Shown here one piece after another: positions 48,030-57,418 of a DNA stretch of 64,000 nucleotides. Each line of letters opens with the position of its first letter. Position 1 is the stretch's first letter. The translations under genes were made by a program, and so were the position numbers. Below the pieces are notes generated by a model. It was not told the DNA's origin. It saw only the letters and a list, made by a program, of their open reading frames with translations, and did no database searches. Source of the DNA: Pararhizobium sp. YC-54 (GTDB lineage Bacteria > Pseudomonadota > Alphaproteobacteria > Rhizobiales > Rhizobiaceae); assembly GCF_025847205.1 (NCBI RefSeq), contig NZ_JAOYTH010000007.1, positions 186,001-250,000 on the forward strand. The letters are read 5' to 3'.

Positions 48030-49271
48030 ATGAAAAGTCTTCCGACACAAGATCATCGCGCAGGCTTACCGGCAATGCCGGCTGGGGATGTTCTACTGCG
48101 CGACCAGGCGATCTTGGGACGGCTTGAAGCGCTCAAGGCCAAGATTGTCACTTGGGCCACAAAGCATGATATGTGGAGCGACTCCGCCTTCAAAACACCG
48201 TTCGTTCATCGAAACGAAGCGCCATTTCTTGGCGAGGGTCTTCTGCTCGTATCGGACGGCGAACTTGTGTCGATGTTCAATAGCGAGCATCATGAGATGG
48301 ACCGGTTGGAGGAGGAATTCCGGGCATTGTTGGAAGGCGAAGGCTTCTGGTACGAGCTGCAAAGCCGCACCTCGGCGCTAATCATCCCCAAAGACGAGGC
48401 GTTTCAGGCCGACCTCCTTAAGGTCTACCGTTGGAAATGGATTCAAAGCCTATCGAAACGCCGCCTCTATAGCCTGCACAGCGAAGTCTTCGAGTTCTTC
48501 GCGCGGGATCCCGACCGGCTGAAGCATCTCGGATGGCGTCAGTTTGAGGAATTCCTTGACGCGGTCTTCAAGAACCAGGGTTTTCACACGCAAATAGGGC
48601 CGGGAAGCGGCGATGGAGGCATCGATCACCGCCTTTATCAAAGCGAGGCGATACCCGAGATCGTCGCCGTCGTTCAAGCCAAGAACTACAAGAAAAAGCC
48701 TATTGGGCTGGAGGCTGTTGCGGCTCTCTGGGCTGTCGCGGCGGCGGCGCGAGCGCCAAATGCGATCCTGGCAACCACCTCGCGCTTTCTGCCGGGGGCG
48801 CAAGAGTTTGCTCGCAATGCCCGCCAAGACCTGAATCTTCCAAAACTCGAGCTCGCCGACCTTGGACGCATTCAGGAATGGTGCGCAACTATTTCGCGAC
48901 AGCTGGAGGCCTATTTCGACGGCGGCGAGCTCTCTCTGCCCCCACTTCTTGCCAACCGTGGATCCACGCCACTCAGCGGTCGTATCGTGGTCGCAACTTG
49001 GGGCGTGGGTGTGCATCTCAACTCGTTTGCCGTCATTGAGGCGGACTATCCGCACGAAGTAATCCTGCGGTCCATCGGTCAGCGCCAGGTGTCCGGCGAC
49101 GGTCAACAAGGCACCGAGATGCCGGACGAGAATGGCGCGTTGTTCCAACTCGATCCGGCCCGGTTTGTGGCTTACCGCAGTGAAAGTCAGGGGCGGGAAC
49201 ATTTCTGGGCCAACGGCAAGCTGTACGGGCTTTGGGACGGCACGCCGCAAGATTTCGATATGTTAGACTAG
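48030..49271 (+). CDS. Mrr-like restriction endonuclease
   Basis: 413 residues. The N-terminal ~140 residues are helical and unknown. An Mrr_cat-type fold follows (~165-270): LGWRQFEEFLDAVFKNQGFH, IGPGSGDGGIDHRLYQSE (Asp), VAVVQAKNYKKKPIGLEAVA (Q-A-K in place of E-x-K, typical of Mrr). The C-terminal ~140 residues are probably a specificity or sensor domain. Mrr enzymes cut methylated DNA; here it follows the methylase/NTPase cassette in the same direction, 121 bp after the NTPase, with a GATCGGCGG/CCGCCGATC hairpin (47973-47999) between. It is likely a co-located partner. Confidence 0.78.
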   Translation: MKSLPTQDHRAGLPAMPAGDVLLRDQAILGRLEALKAKIVTWATKHDMWSDSAFKTPFVHRNEAPFLGEGLLLVSDGELVSMFNSEHHEMDRLEEEFRALLEGEGFWYELQSRTSALIIPKDEAFQADLLKVYRWKWIQSLSKRRLYSLHSEVFEFFARDPDRLKHLGWRQFEEFLDAVFKNQGFHTQIGPGSGDGGIDHRLYQSEAIPEIVAVVQAKNYKKKPIGLEAVAALWAVAAAARAPNAILATTSRFLPGAQEFARNARQDLNLPKLELADLGRIQEWCATISRQLEAYFDGGELSLPPLLANRGSTPLSGRIVVATWGVGVHLNSFAVIEADYPHEVILRSIGQRQVSGDGQQGTEMPDENGALFQLDPARFVAYRSESQGREHFWANGKLYGLWDGTPQDFDMLD

Positions 49272-49291
49272 TTGTGACTGAGCCGCCGCAG

Positions 49292-51484
49292 CTAACCCTG
49301 CCCGCTATGCTGTTGCTCTGCACGTGCGCGCATGATCCTGTCTACAATGCTATCGTCGCTGAGAAGGATCGTCTCTGGATTGCCGAGCTGCGTGTACCGA
49401 ATGGCATCGCACCTCGCAATAACTTTCTGCACGAGCGCTTGCGCAGCCCCTATCTCGAGTTCGCGAAGTTTTGCGATCCTCTCGACCAGATTTATAAACC
49501 AGTTGGAATCATGACCGTTGATCTCAATATTCGCTTTGCCCTGGAGTGCTTTATACGCTGCGCTGCCTGGGAATCCGACGGTTGCCATGATGATCTCGGT
49601 CGCAAGCGACATCCGCAACATACCCGAAACGACTTCTGTCCATGTCACCGATCGCTCATAAGCCTTGATTGCAGCGGGAATGAATTCAGCAACCCGATGC
49701 ATTAGCCGGGCAACGAACATTGCGGAGCGGGGCCCGTCGACCGGGAGGAACGTTCCAAGCACGGTGCGCGCTCCAAGCGCGATAAAGCCGTTTCCGACAG
49801 TCGCATGACTCGTCGCATCAATGCCTTGGGTGTCGCATGCGCTGAGGATGACGATTGGTGGGCATCGGATCTCACCTCTCAAACTCCAGACATCGAGCTG
49901 TTGGCGGCCGATTACGATTGTGCTGATGGGCGTATCGGCATTGGCAGCACCATGCCCATCGAAAATCAAAATCTGACCATCGAACTCATTCAGCGCGGAA
50001 ACGAACTGCTCGACGGTCGAAACGCGGACTTGCGTGAGATCAATAACGGCCTCCCAGGATGATCGAACTGCTTCGAGAGCATCAGTCAGAACGTTTTTCA
50101 GGGGGTCATTTTCCTCGAACGAACTGACGATGAGCACCTTGCGAAGTGCCTCGGGCGGGATCGACATGGGCTGTGCAGGAAGCAATTCGCCCATCATGAC
50201 GTTCCCAGGCGTAACTGCTATCCGCGAACAATCGCGGACAAACGATAGTGGAAGGCCGTTGATTGGCAGCCACTCGATCGGTGCATCTGAGATTATTTTT
50301 ATCGGACCGCTGGTTCTGGAGATGAATTCAATTCTCTCGTCACCCACCGCCGACCGCAATTGTTCCTGGATATCTGTGAAGAGACGGGTCGCCTTTCGGC
50401 GGGCTTCATATCGATCTGCACGGACATTCCTTGCGTAGGCGGACAGTGATGCAAAAACATGGTTGACGCCCGGCGACAACCTGACGACCGGCGAGGTCGT
50501 CTGCGCGGCAAGAAGGCCCACACCGAATGTTTGCGTTAGAAGTTCGTCCGACCTGATCCCAGTTACAACCTTGCCCTCCTTGGAATCCGTCAAAAAGTTC
50601 ATGTTCTCACGATTAACCGAGGGACGTAGAAGCTTCTGCTGCTGGAAATATCGGAACACTTTTCGAAAGGCAGCTCCCTCTGGGGTGTTTCCCGCCACGC
50701 GTCGATAGCTCATGCGGAAAAGAGCAGGCTCAAAGAGAATGACGCCAGGAGCTGGCGCCCCTAAGGCGAAAACGTCATGGTCGCCGATCCCTCGTCTCAG
50801 CAAGGCAACACTTACCGCGCTCTCGAGAATTGCAGTCGTGTACTCTTCCTCCGTCTCGGCGGCGAAAGGTGCACTTTCTTTCAGCGTATAACCGAGACGA
50901 GCCAATGCCATATGGTTCGGAATGGTGACGTTGTGTCCTTTGACCTCATAGTCCTCCAACGGCACGTCCGGCCATTTCCAATCGGCAGCTGCGCGCGCGA
51001 CAAGGTCTTTCTGACCCTCGTTGAGCCGACCTACCTCTTCTTCAAGACGTCCGAGGCAATAGCTCCTCAGACATCCAAGATCAAAATTTTCCACTGATAG
51101 GCCTTTGCCCTCCACGACGGTGACATGGAGTGCTTTCGAACCGTTTTTCTGCTGCCATTCGTCGATCCGCGCCGCCACGGCCGGTTCACCCGAAAACAGC
51201 ACGCAACAGGGCGGAAGCTCCGCTGTCGACAGGCCCTCCAAAGCCGAAACTGTCAACGGCAACCACATCAGCGGTCGTAGGCCGGCAATCCGCTGTATTG
51301 CTATCTGCTCGGGAGAGCTCGCCCGTTCGCTGATGTCGCCGGGCATCGTACAAAGTCCACGCATAGCCCAGTGAAGAGGAAACCAACTTTTTCCAAACCC
51401 CTGAAAGGGCGACATGTCGTTCCAATCATCCTCCCCCATGATCAGGAAGTAATAAATTCGCAGGGGATCGGCCCACAGTTGCAT
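49292..51484 (-). CDS. CHAT-domain protease
   Basis: 730 residues from ATG 51484 (GAGAGG upstream). The N-terminal ~380 residues are unassigned; DWNDMSPFQGFGKSWFPLHW is a notable conserved-looking segment. The C-terminal ~320 residues are a caspase-like CHAT peptidase: catalytic His in LIFDGHGAAN (~511) and catalytic Cys in VILSACDTQG (~550), then HATVGNGFIALGARTVLGTF and LPVDGPRSAMFVARLM. Both catalytic residues are present. It is divergent from a three-gene operon with a TIR-tailed protein and converges on the Mrr-like gene. CHAT proteases act in several bacterial immune systems by cutting effector proteins. Its activator and target here are unknown. Confidence 0.82.
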   Translation of the reverse strand: MQLWADPLRIYYFLIMGEDDWNDMSPFQGFGKSWFPLHWAMRGLCTMPGDISERASSPEQIAIQRIAGLRPLMWLPLTVSALEGLSTAELPPCCVLFSGEPAVAARIDEWQQKNGSKALHVTVVEGKGLSVENFDLGCLRSYCLGRLEEEVGRLNEGQKDLVARAAADWKWPDVPLEDYEVKGHNVTIPNHMALARLGYTLKESAPFAAETEEEYTTAILESAVSVALLRRGIGDHDVFALGAPAPGVILFEPALFRMSYRRVAGNTPEGAAFRKVFRYFQQQKLLRPSVNRENMNFLTDSKEGKVVTGIRSDELLTQTFGVGLLAAQTTSPVVRLSPGVNHVFASLSAYARNVRADRYEARRKATRLFTDIQEQLRSAVGDERIEFISRTSGPIKIISDAPIEWLPINGLPLSFVRDCSRIAVTPGNVMMGELLPAQPMSIPPEALRKVLIVSSFEENDPLKNVLTDALEAVRSSWEAVIDLTQVRVSTVEQFVSALNEFDGQILIFDGHGAANADTPISTIVIGRQQLDVWSLRGEIRCPPIVILSACDTQGIDATSHATVGNGFIALGARTVLGTFLPVDGPRSAMFVARLMHRVAEFIPAAIKAYERSVTWTEVVSGMLRMSLATEIIMATVGFPGSAAYKALQGKANIEINGHDSNWFINLVERIAKLRELEIGAAQALVQKVIARCDAIRYTQLGNPETILLSDDSIVDRIMRARAEQQHSGQG

Positions 51485-51499
51485 TGTCGCGCCTCTCAA

Positions 51500-51802
51500 T
51501 CAGTTTAATCTCGGTTTGATATACACTTCTAGGACATAGTTCTGCGCTTAGATTTGATTTGCCGTCTTATCGTCCAATGACAATGCGGATAAATGCGACA
51601 AACCACCTCAGAGATTCTCATATTTCAATGTCAAATTTCGACGGAATGGCCGTATTCTCATGAGTGACTGCCACGCGACAGTGCAACACCGACGGTGGTC
51701 CTCTTCGCGATTTCAGTGTCCCTAAGTTGCAAGTTAAATTCAGCGCGCTAGAATAAGATTCGAAGCTTTAAATACAGGCCCGTCAACTGAGAAGGATGAG
51801 CG
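51500..51802. other. Intergenic region between CHAT gene and NTP-PPase operon
   Basis: About 300 nt with no supported gene. Two copies of ATTCTCAT (51614 and 51655 region) and the promoter below are present. A/T content is higher than in neighbours, consistent with a divergent promoter. Confidence 0.4.
51727..51754 (+). promoter_or_regulatory. Sigma70-like promoter of the NTP-PPase operon
   Basis: TTGCAA (51727-51732), 16-bp spacer, TAGAAT (51749-51754), about 50 nt before the first start codon. Confidence 0.45.
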
Positions 51803-52258
51803 TTGACCCAAACCATCTCACGATATCTCGTAGAGCGGCATTCGAGTGTGGGGCTGGACCATTGCCTCGAAATGGTGATCGCCTTTCAAACCGCCTTTTC
51901 AAATCCGATATCTTCAAATCCGAGGAAACTGGCCGCCGACAGGCTAAGCACCCGGGTCGAGTACTTGTTGTCGGAAGTCAGGGAACTTGAGGCAGCTGAT
52001 TCAATCGAAGCCCAAAGCGACGCGCTGGCCGACCTGATCTATTTTGCGCTCGGTGCATTTGCCGAGATGGGGATAAAGCCGCAACGCGTGTTCGAAATAG
52101 TACACTCCGCCAACATGTCGAAGCGGTTTCCTGACGGTTCTGTGAGACATCTTCCGATCAATGGCAAGGTCGCGAAGCCTGCCGAATGGGTCGGTCCGGA
52201 GGACGCAATATTGGAAGAGATCAAACGTCAGACGAACAAATCCATCGACAGGGCGTGA
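51803..52258 (+). CDS. MazG/DR2231-like NTP pyrophosphohydrolase
   Basis: 151 residues from TTG 51803, with AAGGATGAGCG upstream. The all-alpha NTP-PPase fold is marked by LLSEVRELEAA (ExxE metal ligands), DALADLIYFALGAFAEMG (second acidic motif) and the distinctive VHSANMSKRFPDGSVRHLPI, then NGKVAKPAEW, as in DR2231-like enzymes that hydrolyse dNTPs/NTPs to monophosphates. First gene of the operon whose last gene carries a TIR domain. Nucleotide removal may be part of the defence output or a signal-handling step (inference). Confidence 0.78.
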   Translation: MTQTISRYLVERHSSVGLDHCLEMVIAFQTAFSNPISSNPRKLAADRLSTRVEYLLSEVRELEAADSIEAQSDALADLIYFALGAFAEMGIKPQRVFEIVHSANMSKRFPDGSVRHLPINGKVAKPAEWVGPEDAILEEIKRQTNKSIDRA

Positions 52259-52277
52259 GTTTTTGCGGGGGGAATGC

Positions 52278-53159
52278 TTGGATTTTCATAGTACTTACTT
52301 TTTTGATGTCCAAGCAGGGGGATTTCAAAGGGAGCGCTACCGCGATGTTTTGGAGAAGAGTGCTCAGTCGCTCGCGCTCAGGCACAACGTTTCGATTTCC
52401 TGTCTTCATCCTTTCGGCTTTGAGCTGATTGAAGGCTTGGATCTAAAAGACCGCAACCTTAAGCGGTTTTATGTTTATCTCTACACCGAGACTCCGGTAC
52501 AGCCGAATGCCGTCGAGGAGGAGTTTCTGGACATCGTTCTGAGTTTTTTTGCTGAGCATGATCCAAAATTTCAAGAGAGCTTTGCGGTCGCCGCCGCACG
52601 CTCGGGCTTGCATCGAAAGCTTATCGCCACGCGCAAGACTTGGGAACCGAACGACAGATTGTTGGTGGCGGAAATCCGTCAGACATCGCAGAGACCACTT
52701 CAGGACTATGCGGACTATCTCATTGCCTGTTTGTGGGCGTTTTCCGAGGGCACTATCCCAGAGATCGAACGGTTTAGCCTGCGGAGTATGGCGCGGACTC
52801 GCGTCTTCCAGATCTTTTTCATCGTTTACCAGACGTTGTTTCGACTGGGCTTCAGGCTGCCAGCGCTCGCTCCGGAACAACGACGCCTGTTGGCGGCGCA
52901 CCGATCCTATCCTCATTTTTACTACGACGAGGGTTTCAAAGACCCACCGAGTGCCGACGAGGAGGCCCTTTTCGAATATATCCTCGGCGCCATAAGTGAT
53001 ATCCGTTCAGAGTTGACGTCTGGAGGCTCCGTGCTCACCAGAAGTGTGAAAGCGTTCCACGGTGCTGCGACCTTGGCGTTCGATATCAGCGAGCCACACC
53101 ACCGAGCTATTTCCGCTGCCATCGCTCATTCTTACAACACATTTTGGCGGGCCCCTTAA
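52278..53159 (+). CDS. Unrecognised protein in the NTP-PPase/TIR operon
   Basis: 293 residues from TTG 52278 (GGGGGGAA upstream), beginning MDFHSTYFFDVQAGGFQRER. Mostly helical with short strands; no signal peptide, no membrane helix, no motif that I know. The segment HFYYDEGFKDPPSADEEALF and a C-terminal helix rich in His (SEPHHRAISAAIAHSYNTFW) stand out. The frame is open from 52161, but the upstream part lies inside the previous gene. Its stop overlaps the next gene's start (TAATG). It is the least known member of the group and the best clue for defining it. Confidence 0.62.
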   Translation: MDFHSTYFFDVQAGGFQRERYRDVLEKSAQSLALRHNVSISCLHPFGFELIEGLDLKDRNLKRFYVYLYTETPVQPNAVEEEFLDIVLSFFAEHDPKFQESFAVAAARSGLHRKLIATRKTWEPNDRLLVAEIRQTSQRPLQDYADYLIACLWAFSEGTIPEIERFSLRSMARTRVFQIFFIVYQTLFRLGFRLPALAPEQRRLLAAHRSYPHFYYDEGFKDPPSADEEALFEYILGAISDIRSELTSGGSVLTRSVKAFHGAATLAFDISEPHHRAISAAIAHSYNTFWRAP

Positions 53160-54733
53160 TGCCGGAGGATCTTCCGAACCTCTCGCTAAATTTCTTGAAC
53201 CCCGAGAGCAGGCGGATTGCCAAACTGTACGACCGATGGCGTCTGCAACAGGAGAAGCATCGAGATTTTCTCTGCAAGTTGTTGAATATCCATGTTTTGT
53301 GGTGCGGCGAATTCTGTATCACCCAACCGGGGGTGGTTTTTGAATGCGCCATCGCTGAAGCAGCCTTACATCAGAAGAAGGAGTTTTTGACTGCCCGCCT
53401 AATCAGGGTGCCGATGAAGGGGATGGATATCGAGAAATTTCTGATCGAGCGACGGCAGGAATACTCGACTATGAAGGGCTATTTCCCAGATCTGTTTGAG
53501 AACAGAGACTTCCTGCTTCCGGAGGTCGCGGACGCGGTCATTCCAAAACTGACTTCCACAGGGGCGAATATTGCTTCGAATTGGGAGCGTCTTTTTGAAA
53601 AGCCCGAGGAATTGGTTCTTCCACGATGGAGCACTGTTGAAGATGTCGATAAGCTCAAGCGCATTGCTCCACTGACCAATGGCCTCATCGAGCGGGGCCA
53701 GCCGTTGACGTGGCCGGAACTGCGAAAGTCGATCGAAGATACCGTGCCGGGAGCCTATCTGGAAACCTCACAATGGTGGTTGCAGCATCTATACCTTGGC
53801 GATTACAGCACAAATCACGACTTGAAGGTGATCACGCACCTGCCGCAAGTGCTTCCCTATATTGGCTATCTTCTTCGTGATCCGCGCAATGACTATGAAC
53901 TGATACGCGATGTGATGAATTTCTGGAACTTGTTCCAAATCATCGAGGCCTTGCCAGATAGTCGCATAATCCAGATCCGAGCCGGCGCTGGATTCGCGCG
54001 CTTCAGGGCGGTTTTCGATGACATCGCCCGGACGAGTGGGAAGATCGTGACAACGAAAAACGCATTCGCCCGGCTGCACGGAAGAATTCCTATCAGTGAG
54101 ACAAAAGACGTCACCAAACTGCTGACATCAGCACGGCCAATCCAGATTGAGAAAGGGATAGGACAGCTGAATCGCTTGTTCGGCTTGATTGCGGACGAAG
54201 GTGAGAAGCTCCTATCACAGGACGTTTCTGAAGCACCAAAAAAAACTGCCAATGATAAGCGAAGCATGATCGTCAAATCGCAGCAACTTGACCTATTATC
54301 AAAGGAGAAAAATGTGGACAAAAAGACAGTTTTCATAGGCCACGGACGGTCACCCGTTTGGAAAGACCTGAAGCTTTATTTGAACGACAGGCTCAAATTG
54401 CATGCGGAGGAATTCGATTCCGTTTCAATCGCCGGCACGACAACAGTCGAGCGTCTGGAGAATATGCTGGAGAACGCCAGCTTCGCTTTTCTGGTGATGA
54501 CCGCTGAAGATTTGGACGCGGCTGGAAACATGCACGCGCGCGAAAATGTCGTCCACGAGGTTGGACTGTTTCAGGGAAAACTGGGGTTCAAGAAGGCGAT
54601 CGTTATGCTCGAAGAAGGATGTAACGAATTCAGCAACATAACGGGCTTGGGTCAGATCCGCTTTCCCAAAGGCAACCTCGAATCCGCGAAAGACAGGATC
54701 CGACACGCTCTCGAGCAGGCCGGACTGATCTAG
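53159..54733 (+). CDS. TIR-tailed effector candidate
   Basis: 524 residues from ATG 53159 (shares A of the previous stop). Residues 1-~385 have no recognised domain; LYDRWRLQQEKHRDFLCKLL and WWLQHLYLGDYSTNHDLKVI are helical. The C-terminal ~135 residues form a CAP12/Pycsar-type TIR domain (PF10137-like): KKTVFIGHGRSPVWKDLKLY, TTTVERLENMLENASFAFLV, MTAEDLD, HARENVVHEVGLFQGKLGFK (Glu in VVHEVGLF aligns with the catalytic Glu). It is translated in coupling with the 52278 gene. Likely an NAD-consuming or signal-binding effector; neither was tested. Confidence 0.7.
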   Translation: MPEDLPNLSLNFLNPESRRIAKLYDRWRLQQEKHRDFLCKLLNIHVLWCGEFCITQPGVVFECAIAEAALHQKKEFLTARLIRVPMKGMDIEKFLIERRQEYSTMKGYFPDLFENRDFLLPEVADAVIPKLTSTGANIASNWERLFEKPEELVLPRWSTVEDVDKLKRIAPLTNGLIERGQPLTWPELRKSIEDTVPGAYLETSQWWLQHLYLGDYSTNHDLKVITHLPQVLPYIGYLLRDPRNDYELIRDVMNFWNLFQIIEALPDSRIIQIRAGAGFARFRAVFDDIARTSGKIVTTKNAFARLHGRIPISETKDVTKLLTSARPIQIEKGIGQLNRLFGLIADEGEKLLSQDVSEAPKKTANDKRSMIVKSQQLDLLSKEKNVDKKTVFIGHGRSPVWKDLKLYLNDRLKLHAEEFDSVSIAGTTTVERLENMLENASFAFLVMTAEDLDAAGNMHARENVVHEVGLFQGKLGFKKAIVMLEEGCNEFSNITGLGQIRFPKGNLESAKDRIRHALEQAGLI

Positions 54734-54939
54734 AAGGATTTTACACCTCGTCCCTTTCCGTGTCGTCGCCTTCCGAGGCGGCGATCTCGCTTTAAGCGGC
54801 ATGTCTTCAGAGCTGTTCGGCGAAGTTTCTCCATGCCGAAGGTCGAGAGGAAGTGCGGCGTCGTCACTTATGTATAAGGCGCGCGCCGGGCATTGAAGTG
54901 TACAGCGCTACCCAGAGCCGGTGTAGTCTAGGCGGCTGA

Positions 54940-56070
54940 CTAGATAATTCCCCATGCCCGAAACCTCCCCCTCCCCGTCATCTCGCGCAGGCCCAGCTCC
55001 AAAACAATCCGCCGCGCCGCCTGCGGCGTCACCTCGAGCGCCTTCGCCACCATGCCGGCCGACACGAGCGGTTTTGCCATCACCAGCTCGACCAGCTTCG
55101 GCAGTTTTGAAGACGTCCGGCGTCCGTCCAGCTTTCGCTCCATCAGTGTTCGTGCGAGCGCCAGACGATCGTGCTCCTTCAGCCCGATCTCGGCAGCCGC
55201 GATCAGACCGTGGGCGATGGCGAGCAGCCGGGTCTCGCGATGGCGATGGCGGCGCCGGTCGACGGGAATGGTTTTGAGGCCGAGATTGATGGCGGCGAGA
55301 TGAGCGCCGGTGGTAACGCCGGCCTGGCGCAATATCGACGCGGCCAGCAGCCGGCCGAGCCAGGGCGCGTGCTGAAGGACGGAAAGTTCGTTCCAGGCAT
55401 CAAGGGCGACGATCGCCTGCAGCACCGCCGGCAGGTTTTCAGCCTGCCGTAACACGCCGCGCCATTCGTCGAGCCGGGCATCCTCGTCCCAGTCGAGATC
55501 ATAGATTATCGGATCTTTTTCTTGGCCGCCGCCACGGCCGGGCCGCCTTGCGTTCTCGATCGCCGCCTCGGATCGAGCCAGCACCGCATCAATGGCGGCG
55601 TAGTCAACACCTGGAAGGTTCTCGACGTCGTCGACATCTTCGCCCTCCCCTTCCGGATCCAACGCGTCCGCGCGCCGAATGTCGTCGTCCATTTCTCCGT
55701 CGTCGGCATCGCCGGACGTAATCTCTGCGGTTTTTCGCAGGGTGCGAATGCCATCGGCGGACAGCGCCCAGGCGGGCAGTGGGGCGGCAATGCGCCGGCG
55801 GGTGCGCAGCACGTCGCGGGCGATTGTCAGCTCGTGCGTGGGTGTGCGAATATCTTTTGTGGCGTCATGGAGGACGAGGTCTTCGAGATGGACGAGTTCT
55901 CCGTCGATCCACAGCGAGGCACAGGCGTCGGTGAATTGGGATCGCTCAAGGAAGCCCTGGCCGACCGGCGAGCGGGCGATGCGCTCGTCCAGACGCGTCA
56001 GGGCGATCCCGGCGTCGAACGCCGGCTGCATCAGGGCTGTCATGCCGATTTTCGCGAGATCGTAAGCCAT
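54940..56070 (-). CDS. RHE_PE00001-type plasmid protein (DUF1612)
   Basis: 376 residues starting [20 protein letters not shown]; an ATG three codons upstream is also possible. The N-terminal DUF1612-like region ([40 protein letters not shown]) is followed by an acidic linker and a C-terminal helix-turn-helix-type domain ([40 protein letters not shown]). The family is typical of rhizobial plasmids and probably binds DNA in plasmid maintenance or recombination. It is divergent from the tyrosine recombinase across an 11-bp inverted repeat. Confidence 0.85.
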   Translation of the reverse strand: MAYDLAKIGMTALMQPAFDAGIALTRLDERIARSPVGQGFLERSQFTDACASLWIDGELVHLEDLVLHDATKDIRTPTHELTIARDVLRTRRRIAAPLPAWALSADGIRTLRKTAEITSGDADDGEMDDDIRRADALDPEGEGEDVDDVENLPGVDYAAIDAVLARSEAAIENARRPGRGGGQEKDPIIYDLDWDEDARLDEWRGVLRQAENLPAVLQAIVALDAWNELSVLQHAPWLGRLLAASILRQAGVTTGAHLAAINLGLKTIPVDRRRHRHRETRLLAIAHGLIAAAEIGLKEHDRLALARTLMERKLDGRRTSSKLPKLVELVMAKPLVSAGMVAKALEVTPQAARRIVLELGLREMTGRGRFRAWGII

Positions 56071-56155
56071 TGAAATCATGGTAAATGATTTGTCAAAGGA
56101 ACTCTATATCAATATTGTGGTTCCTCACATGGTATGATTGGTGGTTGGCGGCTTA

Positions 56156-56184
56156 ACCATCGATAACAAGCGTTTATCGATGGT
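56156..56184. repeat. 11-bp perfect inverted repeat between recombinase and DUF1612 gene
   Basis: ACCATCGATAA (56156-56166) and TTATCGATGGT (56174-56184) with a 7-bp spacer, 86 bp before the recombinase start. The layout suits a recombination core site (arms plus 6-8 bp spacer) or an operator. Confidence 0.6.
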
Positions 56185-56269
56185 AGTTGATCTGGGGTCG
56201 CAAATCAGCAAGAATCGCAGCTAATCACGGCCCGGGAGGCCGCCGAATCCCGCGAATTTTGGAACGTCA

Positions 56270-57418
56270 TTGCCGAAACCAAAAAGATCACTGACTGCCG
56301 TCGAGCGTCGCGCTGAAGAACTCGACACCATCGCAGCTGTCCTGCCAATGGAGCGGCGCGACGAGCTCGCCGAGTTGCTGACCGACCACGATGTAGAAAC
56401 GCTGCGCCACCTCGTCAACGAGGGCATGGGCGACAACACCCTTCGTGCGTTAACCTCGGACCTCGCCTATCTCGAAGCCTGGGGACTGGCGGCGACCGGA
56501 AAGTCGCTGCCATGGCCGGCGCCCGAGGCGCTGCTTCTGAAGTTTGTCGCGCATCACCTCTGGGATCCAGAGCGTCGCGTAACCGATCCCGATCACGGTA
56601 TGCCGGCCGACGTCGACGAAAACCTTCGAAGCCAGGGTTTCCTCAAATCCCTGGGCCCGCACGCACCATCAACGGTGCGCCGGCGGCTGGCGAACTGGTC
56701 GACGCTGACCAAATGGCGCGGCCTCGACGGTGCATTTGGCTCCCCGTCTGTGAAGACGGCCATCCGCCTCGCCGTGCGCGCCGTCCCCCGGACCCGGCGT
56801 GGCAAGAGCGCCAAGGCGGTGACCGGCGCCGTCCTGGCAAAACTGCTGGCAACCTGCGCGACCGATAGCCTGCGTGATCTTCGTGACCGCGCGATCCTGA
56901 TGGTCGCCTTCGCCTCCGGCGGCCGCAGGCGCAGCGAGATCGCCGGGCTGCGCCAAGAACAGCTGACCATCGAGACTCCGATCGAGATGCCGGACGCCCC
57001 TCCCCTCCCCTCGGTCGCCATCCATCTCGGCCGCACCAAGACGACGACCGGTGAGCAGGATGACGTGGTCTATCTCACCGGCCGTCCAGTGGACGCACTT
57101 AACGCTTGGATGATGGCCGCCAAGATCGACAAGGGCAGCATTTTCCGGGCGATTGGTCGATGGGGAACGGTGTCAAGGCGGGCGCTTGATCCGCAGTCGG
57201 TCAATGCGATCTTGAAGCAGCGAGCAGAGATGGCGGGGTTGGATGCGGGAGATTTTTCTGCGCACGGTCTGCGATCTGGTTATCTGACCGAGGCCGCCAA
57301 CCGCGGTATTCCCCTCCCGGAGGCAATGGAGCAGTCGCGACATCGCTCGCTGCAGCAGGCTGCCGGGTACTACAATAGCGCCACGAGGAGGAGCGGCCGC
57401 GCAGCACGAATGCTGTAA
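56270..57418 (+). CDS. Tyrosine recombinase/integrase
   Basis: 382 residues. The N-terminal core-binding domain (~35-170) contains HLVNEGMGDNTLRALTSDLA. The catalytic domain shows the box I Arg in FASGGRRRSEIAGLR, HGLRSGYLTEAANRG (H-x-x-R) and HRSLQQAAGYYN with the nucleophile Tyr near the end. Size and layout resemble plasmid-borne Xer-like/phage-type recombinases of rhizobia. It may resolve plasmid multimers or integrate the element; the inverted repeat at 56156-56184 is a candidate site. Confidence 0.88.
   Translation: MPKPKRSLTAVERRAEELDTIAAVLPMERRDELAELLTDHDVETLRHLVNEGMGDNTLRALTSDLAYLEAWGLAATGKSLPWPAPEALLLKFVAHHLWDPERRVTDPDHGMPADVDENLRSQGFLKSLGPHAPSTVRRRLANWSTLTKWRGLDGAFGSPSVKTAIRLAVRAVPRTRRGKSAKAVTGAVLAKLLATCATDSLRDLRDRAILMVAFASGGRRRSEIAGLRQEQLTIETPIEMPDAPPLPSVAIHLGRTKTTTGEQDDVVYLTGRPVDALNAWMMAAKIDKGSIFRAIGRWGTVSRRALDPQSVNAILKQRAEMAGLDAGDFSAHGLRSGYLTEAANRGIPLPEAMEQSRHRSLQQAAGYYNSATRRSGRAARML

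Noticed and set aside
35000..54800. CRISPR array in the defence-like island
   Set aside because: No regularly spaced direct repeats were noticed; the island holds only protein-coding defence genes.
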